A DNA stretch of 64,000 bases from Streptomyces sclerotialus (GCA_000719105.1 JODX01000014.1:1-64000), one strand, 5' to 3'; counted from the stretch's first letter, positions 51,920 through 61,382 are shown. Notes: generated from the letters alone by a model not told the origin. Numbers and translations are program-made.

Positions 51920-53536
51920 ATGTCATTACGGCCCTTCCCCGGTTGTCGTCCCGCGCGCCGGCGCCCGTGGGTCCGTGTTCTCGCAGCGGCCGTCGCCATG
52001 GTCGTGGCGCTCCTGGTGGCCGGCTGTTCCGGCGGGGGCGAGAGAGGGAGCGACGACGACACCTTCGTGTACCTGTCCAGCAGGGGGCTGGTGACCGAGT
52101 GGGACCCGGCGCGCTCGTACTCCGACGAAGTCGTGGCGCTGGCGAACATGTACGAGACCCTCACCCGGTACAACGCCGGGACCGGGAAGACAGAGGGTGT
52201 GCTCGCGACCCGCTGGACCACGTCCGAGGACCGCCGGACCTGGACCTTCACCCTGCGGGACAACGTGCGCTTCCACTCCGGACACCCGCTGACCGCCGAG
52301 TCGGTGAAGGCGGCGATCGACCGCACGATGAGGCTGAAGGCCAGCGCCTCCTACGTGTGGGACCCGGTGGAGAGGATCACCCCGGTCGGGAAGCGGCAGG
52401 TCCGCTTCGAGCTGTCCCGCCCGGCGCCGCTGGACATCATCGCCTCCGCCACCTACGCGGCCTGGATCTATGAGATCCCCGACGACGCCGACGACGCGAA
52501 GGACTACCGGGCCACCGCCCGCGGCACCGGGCCGTACACGGTCGCCTCGTGGAACCCGGGCAGCGAGAACGAACTGGAGCTGACCGCCTTCGAGGACTAC
52601 TGGGGCGGGTGGCGCGGCAACCGCTACACGAAGGTGGTCTTCCAGGCGGTGCCGCAGTCGTCCACGTCGGCGCAGCTCATGAGCTCGGGCGAGGGAACCT
52701 TCGCCGGCGGGCTGCCGCCGCAGCTCGTGGACACGCTGCGCGGCCGGCCGAACCTGACCGTGTACGAACGGCCCTCGTGGCAGACCCTGATCGGCCTGCT
52801 GAACACCCAGAAGAAGCCGCTGGACGACATCCGGGTGCGCCAGGCGGTCGCGAACGCGCTCGACTACCAGGAACTGATCAAGGCGAGCAGGGGTGCCCTC
52901 GTCGCCTCCGACGGCGTCATCCCCGAGGGCATGTTCGGACACACCACCACGCTGGACCTGCCGGGTGACCAGGACCTCGCCCGGAAGCTGCTGAAGGAGG
53001 CCGGGTACGGCCCGGGCAGCGGCCGGACCATCGAGCTGGAGATGACCTATCCCGCGGGCGAGGACACCATCCGCACCCTCGGCGACGTGATGAAGGCTCA
53101 GCTCCGCCCGTTCGGCATCGACCTGAAGGTCCAGGGGCTGGCCTGGTCGTCGGCGCAGTGGCCGCGCGCCAAGAGCAAGGACCCGGACGAGCGCCAGGAC
53201 ATCTTCGTCATGTGGTGGTGGCCGGACGACCCCGAGCCGCTGTCGTACTTCCGCAACGTGTTCCGGACCGAGGAGGAGATCTCCTACAACCTCGCCTACT
53301 ACTCCGACCGCGAGCTCGACCGGCTCATCGACCGGGTCGGTGCGCTCCAGGCGACGGACCCGGACGAAGCCGTGCGGACCTACCGCACGATGCAGGAGAT
53401 CGTCATCAGGGACGCGGTGCAGCTCTTCCTCGGCACCAACGTCTATCAGCGGGTGCTGGACAGCGACGTCAAGGGCTACGTCGACAACCCGGCGTACGCG
53501 AACGTCGTGTTCGTCCACGACCTCACCCATCAGTAG
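51920..53536 (+). CDS. ABC transporter substrate-binding lipoprotein (peptide/nickel family)
   Basis: A 538-residue lipoprotein. An Arg-rich start, a hydrophobic core and the lipobox LVAGC place the lipidated Cys near residue 36. The mature protein is a family 5 binding protein (ARSYSDEVVALANMYETLTRY; ARGTGPYTVASWNPGSENELELTAFEDYWGG). It is the first gene of a five-gene importer operon. The substrate (di/oligopeptide, nickel chelate or similar) cannot be read from sequence. Confidence 0.9.
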   Translation: MSLRPFPGCRPARRRPWVRVLAAAVAMVVALLVAGCSGGGERGSDDDTFVYLSSRGLVTEWDPARSYSDEVVALANMYETLTRYNAGTGKTEGVLATRWTTSEDRRTWTFTLRDNVRFHSGHPLTAESVKAAIDRTMRLKASASYVWDPVERITPVGKRQVRFELSRPAPLDIIASATYAAWIYEIPDDADDAKDYRATARGTGPYTVASWNPGSENELELTAFEDYWGGWRGNRYTKVVFQAVPQSSTSAQLMSSGEGTFAGGLPPQLVDTLRGRPNLTVYERPSWQTLIGLLNTQKKPLDDIRVRQAVANALDYQELIKASRGALVASDGVIPEGMFGHTTTLDLPGDQDLARKLLKEAGYGPGSGRTIELEMTYPAGEDTIRTLGDVMKAQLRPFGIDLKVQGLAWSSAQWPRAKSKDPDERQDIFVMWWWPDDPEPLSYFRNVFRTEEEISYNLAYYSDRELDRLIDRVGALQATDPDEAVRTYRTMQEIVIRDAVQLFLGTNVYQRVLDSDVKGYVDNPAYANVVFVHDLTHQ

Positions 53537-53563
53537 CCGCCTGCACCAGCCCGGGGGGTGGAC

Positions 53564-54613
53564 ATGAAGCGCGCCCGGAACGGCCGCGGTCTGCCGGTGC
53601 TCCGTTACGCGGCCCGCCGTGCGGTGCTCTCGGCCCTGGTAGCCCTCGGGGTGGTGGTGCTGACGTACCTGATCGCACGGGTGGTGCCCAGCGACCCGGC
53701 CGGGGTCTGGGCCGGACCGCGGGCCTCGGCCGCGGAACGGGCGCGCATCCGCGCCGAACTGGGCCTTGACCGCCCGGTCGCCGAGCAGATCGTCTCGTAC
53801 GTGGCCGGGGTGCTGCACGGCGACTGGGGCCTGTCGGTCCTCACCCACCGCCCCGTCCTCACCGATCTGCTCACGCTGCTGCCCAACTCCCTCCAAGTGG
53901 TGCTCGCCGGACTGGTCATCGGGCTGGCGGTGGGCCTCCCCGCGGGACTGGCCGCCGTACGGTGGCACGGCAGGACCCCCGACAGGCTGGTGCGGTCCGG
54001 CGCGCTGCTGAGCGCCGCGATCCCGACGTTCTGGCTGGCACTCCTCCTGCAGACGCTCCTCGCGAGCCGGCTCGGCCTGCTGCCGATCGCCGGCAGCCAC
54101 GACCGGGCGGTGCTCGCCGCGCACCCGGTGACCACCGTCACCGGACTGCCCCTGCTCGACGCCGTCCTCACCGGCAACGGCGCGGCCGCCGCCGACCTCT
54201 TCGACCACCTGCTCCTGCCGGCCCTCGTCGTGGCCTCCTACCCTGCGGCCGTCGTCGCCCGCATGGTGCGGGCGAGCCTCCTGGACGCGGCCGGCGAACC
54301 GCACATCCAGCTGGTGCGCTCCCTCGGCTTTCCCGAGCGGGCCGTCCTCGGCCGCTTCGCCCTGCGGCTCGCCTGGAACCCGGTCCTGCAGCTGCTCGCG
54401 CTGATCTTCGGGTACTCGCTGGTCAACACCTTCCTCGTGGAGGCGGTGTTCGACTATCCGGGGCTCGGCCGGTACGCGGCCGACGCGGTGCAGTCCCTGG
54501 ACACACCGGCCGTCGTCGGCGTGACGCTCCTGGTCGCCCTGCTGTACCTCGCCGCGAACCTGGCCGTCGACCTGGCCCAGGCGGCCCTCGACCCGCGCAT
54601 CACCCTGCGATGA
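53564..54613 (+). CDS. ABC transporter permease (DppB/NikB type)
   Basis: A 349-residue inner-membrane protein with about six helices. RRAVLSALVALGVVVLTYLIARVVPSDPA is the usual DppB start, and the coupling helix is RMVRASLLDAAGEPHIQLVRSLGFPERAVL. It follows the binding-protein gene by 27 bases. ATG 53564 has GGGGGGTG just before it. The stop overlaps the next start (ATGA). Confidence 0.9.
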   Translation: MKRARNGRGLPVLRYAARRAVLSALVALGVVVLTYLIARVVPSDPAGVWAGPRASAAERARIRAELGLDRPVAEQIVSYVAGVLHGDWGLSVLTHRPVLTDLLTLLPNSLQVVLAGLVIGLAVGLPAGLAAVRWHGRTPDRLVRSGALLSAAIPTFWLALLLQTLLASRLGLLPIAGSHDRAVLAAHPVTTVTGLPLLDAVLTGNGAAAADLFDHLLLPALVVASYPAAVVARMVRASLLDAAGEPHIQLVRSLGFPERAVLGRFALRLAWNPVLQLLALIFGYSLVNTFLVEAVFDYPGLGRYAADAVQSLDTPAVVGVTLLVALLYLAANLAVDLAQAALDPRITLR

Positions 54614-55455
54614 CACGCGGCACCGGAAGCGGCCGCACGGCACTGGTCCTCGTCACCGCCGGTGTCGCGCTCGTCGTGCTCGTCGCCCTGCTCGCACCGG
54701 TGCTGGCCCCGTACCCGGCGGACGCGACCGGCGGCACCGAGACCGCCCGGATCCTGCGCCCGCCCTCCGCGGCCCACTGGTTCGGCACCGACGAACTGGG
54801 CCGCGACGTGTTCTCCCGGGTGCTGTACGGCGCGCGCGTCGGCCCGGTCGTCGCGGTGGCCGTGGTGACGGTCTCGCTGCTCGTGGGCACCGCGACGGGG
54901 CTGGTGGCCGGCTACTTCGGCGGCTGGATCGACGAGGCCCTCATGCGTCTGACCGACGTCTTCCTGGCCGTGCCGGCCCTGCTGCTGGCCCTGGTCCTGG
55001 CCACGGTGCTGACGCCCGGCCCGGTGGGGCTGACCGTCGCGCTCACCGTGACCTGGTGGCCGTGGTACGCCCGGCTGGTGCGCGGCGAGGCCGCGTCGGT
55101 CGCCGGCCGCCCGTACACCGAGGCGTGCCGGGCCCTCGGTCTCGGCCACCGGCGCACCCTGCTCCGCCACGTCCTGCCCAACGCCTCGACCCCCCTGCTG
55201 GTCCAGGCGTCCACCGATGTCGGCGGGGTGCTGCTCGTCACCTCCGCACTGTCCTTCCTCGGCCTCGGCCCGCAGCCGCCCACCCCCGACTGGGGCCTGA
55301 TGGTGGAGCAGTCGCAGAACTACTTCACCACCCAATGGTGGATCGGCACCTTCCCCGGACTGGCCATCATGCTGGTCGCGGCCCTCTTCTTCCTGCTCGG
55401 CGACGTGCTCCGGGACCGCCTCGACCCGCGGCACACCCCAGGGATCCGGCCGTGA
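54610..55455 (+). CDS. ABC transporter permease (DppC/NikC type)
   Basis: A 281-residue membrane protein. AHWFGTDELGRDVFSRVLYGARVG is the diagnostic DppC motif, and the coupling-helix region is RGEAASVAGRPYTEACRALGLGHRRTLLRHVLPN. It pairs with the upstream DppB-type permease. It is translationally coupled on both sides (ATGA, GTGA). Confidence 0.92.
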   Translation: MTRGTGSGRTALVLVTAGVALVVLVALLAPVLAPYPADATGGTETARILRPPSAAHWFGTDELGRDVFSRVLYGARVGPVVAVAVVTVSLLVGTATGLVAGYFGGWIDEALMRLTDVFLAVPALLLALVLATVLTPGPVGLTVALTVTWWPWYARLVRGEAASVAGRPYTEACRALGLGHRRTLLRHVLPNASTPLLVQASTDVGGVLLVTSALSFLGLGPQPPTPDWGLMVEQSQNYFTTQWWIGTFPGLAIMLVAALFFLLGDVLRDRLDPRHTPGIRP

Positions 55456-56273
55456 CCGCCGCGCCCCTGCTGGAACTGCGCGACGTACGGGTCTCGTTCG
55501 GCCCCGAGCCGGCGGAGCCCGTGCTGCACATCGGCGAACTGATGCTGCGCCGGGCGGAGTTCCTGGGCGTCACGGGGCAGAGCGGCGCGGGCAAGACGAC
55601 GACCGGGCTGACGGTGCTGGGGCTGACCCGCCACGCGGGCGCCCGGGTGACCGGCAGCATCCGGCTGGCAGGCGAGGAACTGGTGGGGATGCCGGAACGG
55701 CGGCTGCGCCGGCTGCGCGGTTCCGTCATGGCGCTGATCCCGCAGAACCCGGCCGCCGCCTTCAGCCCGGTGCTGCCGGTCGGTACGACCGTGCTGCGCG
55801 CGCTGCGGCTGCACGGCTGCACGCGCGCGGAGGCACGGCACCGGGCCGCCGCCGGGATGGAGCGGGTCGGGCTGCCCGCCGAGTACCTCACCCGCTTCCC
55901 GCACCAGCTCTCCGGCGGCCAGCTCCAGCGGACGGCGATCGCGCTGGCGTCGGCCCTCGGGGTACGGCTGCTCGTCGCCGACGAACCGACCAGCTCCCTG
56001 GACGTGACGGCCCAGGCGCGGATCTGCGCGCTGCTGGCGGAGCTGCGCGCCGCGCACGGCACGGCCGTGCTGTTCGTCAGCCACGACCTGGCCCTGCTGG
56101 CCGGGCTGTGCGACCGGATCGCGGTACTGCACCGGGGCCGGGTGGCCGAGGACCGCCCCGCCGCGGAGCTGGTCACCGCGCCACGGGCGGACTGCACGCG
56201 CGCACTGCTGGCGGCTGTGCCCGGGCGGGCGGGGGAGGGGGGCGGGGAGGGATACGGATACGGGGACGGATAG
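55452..56273 (+). CDS. ABC transporter ATP-binding protein (DppD/NikD type)
   Basis: A 273-residue ATPase. Walker A is GQSGAGKTT, the signature is LSGGQ and Walker B is LLVADEPTS with SHDLALLAGL as switch region. The C-terminus has a short Gly/Tyr repeat (GEGYGYGDG). GTG 55452 overlaps the previous stop. Confidence 0.9.
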   Translation: MTAAPLLELRDVRVSFGPEPAEPVLHIGELMLRRAEFLGVTGQSGAGKTTTGLTVLGLTRHAGARVTGSIRLAGEELVGMPERRLRRLRGSVMALIPQNPAAAFSPVLPVGTTVLRALRLHGCTRAEARHRAAAGMERVGLPAEYLTRFPHQLSGGQLQRTAIALASALGVRLLVADEPTSSLDVTAQARICALLAELRAAHGTAVLFVSHDLALLAGLCDRIAVLHRGRVAEDRPAAELVTAPRADCTRALLAAVPGRAGEGGGEGYGYGDG

Positions 56274-56292
56274 GGATACGGGGAACACGGAC

Positions 56293-57111
56293 ATGGGGAA
56301 GACGGGTACGGGCCCGGAACGGCCGGTGCTTGAGGCACGCGACCTGACCGTGACGTACGGCGGTGCGGCGGTGCTGGACCGGGTGAGCCTGGCGCTGCCC
56401 GTGGGCCCGTACGGCCTGGGCCTGATCGGCGAGAGCGGGTCGGGCAAGACGACGCTGGCCCGGTGCCTGCTGGGACTGGTGGCGCCGACGCACGGCACGG
56501 TCCTCCTCGACGGCGTGGACATCGCCCGGATACGGCCCCCGCGTGCCTTCCGGCGCGCCGTCCAGATCGTCGTGCAGGACACCGAGGGCGCCCTCGACCC
56601 GCGGATGCGGGTGGGCGCCGCGATCGCCGAGGTGCTGCGGGCCCACCGGCTGGTGCCGCGCGGCACCGAGCACGCCCGCGTCGCCGAACTGCTCGCCGAC
56701 GTGGGCCTGTCCGCCGAGCACGCCGCGCGCTTCCCGCACCAGCTCTCCGGCGGGCAGCGCCAGCGCGTGGCGATCGCCCGCGCACTGGCCGTGCGGCCGC
56801 GCTGCCTCGTCCTGGACGAGCCGACCAGCGCCCTGGACACGACCGTGCAGGCGCGGATCCTCCGGCTGCTCGGCGCACTGCGCGCCGAGCACCGGCTCTC
56901 CTGTCTGCTGATCTCGCACGACCTGCTGGTCGTGGAGCGGTTCTGCCGGCACGTGGCCGTCCTGCAGCACGGCCGGATCGTGGAGGAGGGCCTCCTGGCG
57001 GACGTGCTCCGCACCCCCCGGCACCCCGCCACCCGCCGGCTGCGCGACGCGGTACCGCGCCTTCCGGCCGCCCCGCGGTCCTCCCACGCCTCCCCCGACC
57101 CGCCACGGTGA
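56293..57111 (+). CDS. ABC transporter ATP-binding protein (DppF/NikE type)
   Basis: A 272-residue ATPase. Walker A is GESGSGKTT, the signature is LSGGQRQRVAIARAL, Walker B is CLVLDEPTSALD, and the switch His is SHDLL. It completes the importer with the previous ATPase. The 20-base gap before it contains short GGATACGGG-type repeats. It is the last gene of the operon and ends convergently with the MFS gene. Confidence 0.9.
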   Translation: MGKTGTGPERPVLEARDLTVTYGGAAVLDRVSLALPVGPYGLGLIGESGSGKTTLARCLLGLVAPTHGTVLLDGVDIARIRPPRAFRRAVQIVVQDTEGALDPRMRVGAAIAEVLRAHRLVPRGTEHARVAELLADVGLSAEHAARFPHQLSGGQRQRVAIARALAVRPRCLVLDEPTSALDTTVQARILRLLGALRAEHRLSCLLISHDLLVVERFCRHVAVLQHGRIVEEGLLADVLRTPRHPATRRLRDAVPRLPAAPRSSHASPDPPR

Positions 57112-57137
57112 TCCGCGCGGGCGGGTCGCGGTCCGGC

Positions 57138-58493
57138 TCAGTTCCCGGGAACGGGGACGGACGCCGTCGCCGGGAGCGGGGGAGCCGCCGCGTCCGGCGG
57201 CCGGGAGTCCGGCAGCCCGGAGTCCGGCGGCCCGGGGTTTGGCGGCCGCACGTCCACGGGCTTCGTGCGCCGCGTCAGATTCCGTACGTCCCGGACGCAC
57301 AGCACCGCCGCCGTGGCCACCACGACCACCGCGGCGCTGCCCCACAGGGCCGCCGGGCGCCCGAAGGACTGCTCCGCCGGGCCCGCCAGCGCCGAGGCGA
57401 GGGGCACCATCGACACCGAGCCGACCCAGTCGTACGCCGAGACCCGGGAGAGCTTCTCCTCGGGTATCTCCTGGTGCAGCGCGGTCATCCAGGAGACCCC
57501 GAACACCTCGATCGCCAGACCGCTCACGAACATCGCCACGCACAGGGCGGCGAGCGGCGCCGGTACGGCGAGAGCGGCGGACGGCAGCGCGGACGGGAAG
57601 ACGCACAGCGTGCCCACGAGGAGCAGCCGGCGCGGCCGCCAGCGCGTCATCAGCAGCGCCCCGGCCGCGTTGCCCGCCCCGTACAGGGCCAGCGCCAGGC
57701 CCCAGGGGCCCGGCCCGCCGAGGTGGTCCCGGGCGACCTGGGGCCCGTAGACCGCGTCGGCGGCGACGACGACCGCGTTCACCAGGGAGAACTGGACGAC
57801 GATCGCCCACAGCCAGGACCGTCCGGTGAACTCCCGCCAGCCGTCCCGCAGATCGGCGAGCATGCCGTGACCCGGTGTGCGCGGCGGGATGTGGCTCACG
57901 TCGAGGAAGGCGCGCAGCGCCCCGGCGACGGCGAACGCGGCCGCGTCCACCGCGAGCACCCAGCCGGGGCCGATCACGGCGACCAGCGCGCCGCCGATCG
58001 CCGCGCCGGTCAGCGTCGCCCCCTGCGTCGCGAAGCGGAACAGGGCGAAGGCGCGCCCCGCCTGCTCCGCGGTGACCGAGGAGAGCAGCATGCCCTCGGC
58101 CGCCGGGCCGAAGAACGCCTGGCCGGTGCCGCCGAGCGCGGACAGCAGCATCATCTGCCACAGCCGGGGCTCCCCGGCGAGCACGAGCACCGCGAAGGCG
58201 CCCTGCGACAGGCAGTTGAGCGTGTTCGCCGCGACCATCACCCGGTGCCGGGGCAGCCGGTCCGCGATCGCGCCGCCGACCAGCAGGAACAGCACCAGCG
58301 GCAGGGTCCGGGCCGCCGCGACCAGACCGACGTCGCCGCTGCCGCCGCCCGCTTCCAGCACGGCGAACGCCGCCGCGATCAGGGCGCCGTGGCTGCCCAG
58401 TCCCGTCACCACGGAGGCGGTGGTCAGCAGGGTGTGGTTGCGGCCCGCCCGGGCGGGGCGTGGCGAGTGGTCGGAGTTGGCGGCTGAGGTCAC
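57138..58493 (-). CDS. MFS transporter (drug-efflux type)
   Basis: A 451-residue, twelve-helix protein of the MFS_3 type. Motif A lies in the first cytoplasmic loop (GGAIADRLPRHRVMVAANTLN). The C-terminal tail is hydrophilic and repetitive (PGPPDSGLPDSRPPDAA). The substrate is unknown; efflux of small drugs is typical. GTG 58493 is 6 bases after GATAGT on the minus strand, so it may be leaderless. Confidence 0.82.
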   Translation of the reverse strand: MTSAANSDHSPRPARAGRNHTLLTTASVVTGLGSHGALIAAAFAVLEAGGGSGDVGLVAAARTLPLVLFLLVGGAIADRLPRHRVMVAANTLNCLSQGAFAVLVLAGEPRLWQMMLLSALGGTGQAFFGPAAEGMLLSSVTAEQAGRAFALFRFATQGATLTGAAIGGALVAVIGPGWVLAVDAAAFAVAGALRAFLDVSHIPPRTPGHGMLADLRDGWREFTGRSWLWAIVVQFSLVNAVVVAADAVYGPQVARDHLGGPGPWGLALALYGAGNAAGALLMTRWRPRRLLLVGTLCVFPSALPSAALAVPAPLAALCVAMFVSGLAIEVFGVSWMTALHQEIPEEKLSRVSAYDWVGSVSMVPLASALAGPAEQSFGRPAALWGSAAVVVVATAAVLCVRDVRNLTRRTKPVDVRPPNPGPPDSGLPDSRPPDAAAPPLPATASVPVPGN

Positions 58494-58586
58494 CGGCGCA
58501 CTATCCCGGGCCGGGGCGCGAGGTGCCAAATCGTTTGTTCGAGGGGCCTGGCCAACGGTGGCTACTCGTGGGTAACCTCCGGGAGC

Positions 58587-59039
58587 ATGAGCGCAGAAGA
58601 GATGTCGGTCGGCGAGATGCTCGCCGCGACGGTGCCGATGGCCAGGACGCTGAACCTGGAGTTCGTGGAGACCACGCCGGAGAAGGCCGTGGTGGCCCTG
58701 CCGGACCAGAGCGACTACCACAACCACGTCGGTGGCCCGCACGCCGGCGCCATGTTCACGCTCGGGGAGTCGGCCAGCGGGGCCATCGTGCTCGCCGCGT
58801 TCGGGGACCAGCTCTCCCGGGCCGTACCGCTCGCCGTCAGCGCCGAGATCGCGTACCGGAAGCTGGCGATGGGAGCCGTCACGGCGACCGCCACGCTCGG
58901 CCGGCCCGCCGCCGAGGTGGTCGCCGAGCTGGACGCCGGGCAGCGCCCGGAGTTCCCCGTCTCCGTCGCCATCCGGCGGGGTGACGGCGCCGTGACCGGC
59001 GAGATGACGGTCGTCTGGACCCTGCGTCCCGCGGCCTGA
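58587..59039 (+). CDS. Hotdog-fold thioesterase (PaaI/DUF4442 type)
   Basis: A 150-residue hotdog protein: EKAVVALPDQSDYHNHVGGPHAGAMFTLGESASGAI, with the HxGxxHxG-type helix start common to PaaI-like thioesterases, then the long strand VSAEIAYRKLAMGAVTATATL. It probably hydrolyses acyl-CoA. TAACCT (58573-58578) is 8 bases before ATG 58587. Confidence 0.8.
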   Translation: MSAEEMSVGEMLAATVPMARTLNLEFVETTPEKAVVALPDQSDYHNHVGGPHAGAMFTLGESASGAIVLAAFGDQLSRAVPLAVSAEIAYRKLAMGAVTATATLGRPAAEVVAELDAGQRPEFPVSVAIRRGDGAVTGEMTVVWTLRPAA

Positions 59040-59227
59040 GCAGGCCCTGATGGCCAGGGCTGCCGTTACCCTCGGGTCGCGTTACCCCTGCGGTGCCGTG
59101 GCAGGCGGCATCAGCCGGTACGGGCTGGGAAGGTCTGAGGTGCTGGGGTGATGACGATGGTCCTGCTATGTGAGGTGTCGGGGCAATGCTGCGGCGCGGA
59201 CAGCAGGGTCCCTGCGTCCGGACGGTG

Positions 59228-59605
59228 TTACAGCAAGCTGGCCACGCTGTTCTGGATGGCTGCCACGTCGCCCGCGATCGCGGCTGTGGCCTCCACGCCG
59301 GGAGCGATGAAGCCTAACCAGCGCAACAGGATGTTGCGGCGTGGCTCCTCGCGGGTGAGCTCCGCCTCGACGTGCTCGGCGGCGTCGACGAGCTCCGCAC
59401 CGTCCTCATACCGGTCCTGCTCCCTGCGCAGGTGCTCAAGCAGTAGTCGCGCGGCGGCACGGAGTTCGGCGATGGCGGCCGCGCGGTCGCCATCGGCCGG
59501 AGCGGCGTTGGTAGCCGTCGAGTGGTTGACGGCGACGGCGCTGCCGTCGATCCGGACATCTCCGCTCGCGCGGATGCCGCTGTTTCCACTGTCACCGTGT
59601 GACAT
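59228..59605 (-). CDS. Small partner protein of the TerY-type operon (unknown family)
   Basis: A 125-residue protein that I do not recognise. Residues 8-30 form a glycine/alternating pattern (GIRASGDVRIDGSAVAVNHS) that looks like a beta hairpin. The rest is amphipathic helices (AELRAAARLLLEHLRREQDRYEDGAELVDAAEHVEAEL) ending in a Gly/Ala-rich hydrophobic segment (LLRWLGFIAPGVEATAAIAGDVAAI). The hairpin resembles the C-terminal motif of the gene just upstream (GLYAGGNVTLHGSALGVGG). ATG 59605 follows AGGAAGGTG and lies 4 bases after that gene's stop. Confidence 0.62.
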   Translation of the reverse strand: MSHGDSGNSGIRASGDVRIDGSAVAVNHSTATNAAPADGDRAAAIAELRAAARLLLEHLRREQDRYEDGAELVDAAEHVEAELTREEPRRNILLRWLGFIAPGVEATAAIAGDVAAIQNSVASLL

Positions 59606-59609
59606 GGCG

Positions 59610-61382
59610 TCACCTTCCTGTCCGCATACGTGGTGTGGTCGGCCTGGTGGAAGAAGGGCGGGTGGGTACCGGCGCCACGGGAGCGCCGGCCGTGTGGCCG
59701 CGCCGGTAGATTCCGGCGATGCTGCCGCCGACGCCGAGGGCGGAACCGTGGAGTGTCACGTTGCCACCCGCGTACAGACCCATGTTATTGATGGTGGCTT
59801 GACGTTCGATCAGATCACTCACGTCGATGTTGTGGTCGTCCATGAACTCCACTAACGCGTCCAGCACCCGATGTTCGACCGTCTTGGCGTACATCTCCTT
59901 GTCCAACTGTTGGAAGTAGCGGTAGTAGAGCCGGTCGCTCGCCGCTTCCCTGAGGCTGAGACACGCTCCATAGTTGAACGAGCGATGATGTATCTCCCGC
60001 GCTTGACGGCGTTGCCTGCGGCGTTCGGTGATGGGCGAGAACAGGCTCTCGATCACGGAGCGGGGTGCCTCGGCGAACAGTATGGGCGAGCGGAGACCAG
60101 CGCGGCCCACCAAGGCCCACCATTGGCGGAAGGTAGGAGAACCGAGCAGCTGGTCCGCTACTCGATACCGTTCGCGCACCGGGGTCAGGAGGGAACTGCT
60201 GCCTTCGACGAAGAGCATCTTGTGGTCGGACAGCAGTGCACACCGCATGAAGAGGGTGGTGGCCAGTTCGCCGCTCCAGCCCGCGACCCGGATCGCCAGG
60301 TAGGGACGTGCGCGGCCCTTGCCGTCCTCGCGCAGTGCGCGCAGGAGGTCCGGTGAGACATTCTCCTTGGGCGGCCCGGCGGTGTCGGGCAGCAGCTCGG
60401 CGCGCGTTCGGTCGTCCACTCCCCACAACAGGTCCGCACCGTTGACCAGCAGGAGGTTCTCGACGTGGACGCCGGGGAGCTTCAGATCCCCGATCCGGTC
60501 GGCGAGGTGGTCGTTGAGCTCGTGGACGGTGAAGGGCAGGACCTGCTTGCCCTCCTGGGCGTGTTCCGCGTTCAGTGCGAAAGACCAGGTGCTGGTTACC
60601 TCTCCGTACCCGATGAAGGGTGTGTAGAGCGGGAAGACGATGACGTTGCCCCGGTCTCGCCTCTCGATCGCCTCGATCCATCGCCGGTTGTCGGAGCCGC
60701 GAGGTGGAGGAGCCTGTGCCGGATCGAAGTTCTCACGTTTGAGCTGTCCGGCGACCACACCGTAGTGCACCCTGAGGGATTCGACGGCGATGATGATCCA
60801 CGCCGCAAGCAAGCCCAAGGCCAGGCTGGTGCCGACGGTGAAGGGAATTGTGATCAACGTCACCAGAAGCAGCAGACTGAGCACGAAGTCCAGACGCACT
60901 TGACGATGGCGAGCGGCCAGCGCGTGCCGTAGCACGCAGCCGAGGTCGACGCCCGGCGACGAGGCGACGGCGCGGCGAGGCTCCTCGGCGATCCACTTGA
61001 CGGCCTGGCGGGCGAAGCCGCTGTCCGTGTGGACGGCAGTGCACAGGTACCGGGTGACGTCGCGAGCGAAGCGGGGCCCCGGGACCGCCGGAGGCGTGCC
61101 TGGGGCAGGTGGCGGCGCGGCGGTGGGACGCGTGGGGGCGATGCGTGGTGGAGCGTTGCGGAACGTATGGGGTGTCCTGGGCGGTGAGATGTTGTGGGAT
61201 GTGCTGGGTCCGGTGGGTGGTGGAACATTGCGGGGAGGTTGTGGTTCGGTGGCAGGATCGGGTGGGGCGGCTGTGGCTGAAGGGTCGAAAACGCGTACAG
61301 CACCGCAGTTGGAGCACTGGGTGTAGTTGCGGTCAGTGACGGCGGCTCCGCAGCGCGGACACCGAGGGGTCGGAACGTTCAT
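59610..61382 (-). CDS. Zinc-ribbon membrane protein of unknown function
   Basis: A 590-residue protein. The N-terminal zinc ribbon CPRCGAAVTDRNYTQCSNCGA is near residues 8-28. A Pro/Thr-rich linker follows, then a soluble stretch, and two adjacent transmembrane helices (LDFVLSLLLLVTLITIPFT and SLALGLLAAWIIIAV, about 165-210). The remaining 370 residues form a cytoplasmic domain that I cannot place (RDRGNVIVFPLYTPFIGYGE, HELNDHLADRIGDL). The C-terminus has a beta-type Gly motif (GLYAGGNVTLHGSALG) and a disordered tail. ATG 61382 has AGAGGA upstream. It may be the effector or sensor of the operon (inference). Confidence 0.65.
   Translation of the reverse strand: MNVPTPRCPRCGAAVTDRNYTQCSNCGAVRVFDPSATAAPPDPATEPQPPRNVPPPTGPSTSHNISPPRTPHTFRNAPPRIAPTRPTAAPPPAPGTPPAVPGPRFARDVTRYLCTAVHTDSGFARQAVKWIAEEPRRAVASSPGVDLGCVLRHALAARHRQVRLDFVLSLLLLVTLITIPFTVGTSLALGLLAAWIIIAVESLRVHYGVVAGQLKRENFDPAQAPPPRGSDNRRWIEAIERRDRGNVIVFPLYTPFIGYGEVTSTWSFALNAEHAQEGKQVLPFTVHELNDHLADRIGDLKLPGVHVENLLLVNGADLLWGVDDRTRAELLPDTAGPPKENVSPDLLRALREDGKGRARPYLAIRVAGWSGELATTLFMRCALLSDHKMLFVEGSSSLLTPVRERYRVADQLLGSPTFRQWWALVGRAGLRSPILFAEAPRSVIESLFSPITERRRQRRQAREIHHRSFNYGACLSLREAASDRLYYRYFQQLDKEMYAKTVEHRVLDALVEFMDDHNIDVSDLIERQATINNMGLYAGGNVTLHGSALGVGGSIAGIYRRGHTAGAPVAPVPTRPSSTRPTTPRMRTGR

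Noticed and set aside
59040..59227. Gene or terminator after the thioesterase
   Set aside because: No coding pattern, hairpin with T run, or promoter was convincing in this 190-base gap.
59815..60681. 288-codon minus-strand frame inside the zinc-ribbon gene
   Set aside because: Same-strand shadow in another frame; the 59610-61382 frame has a ribosome site, transmembrane helices and a zinc ribbon.
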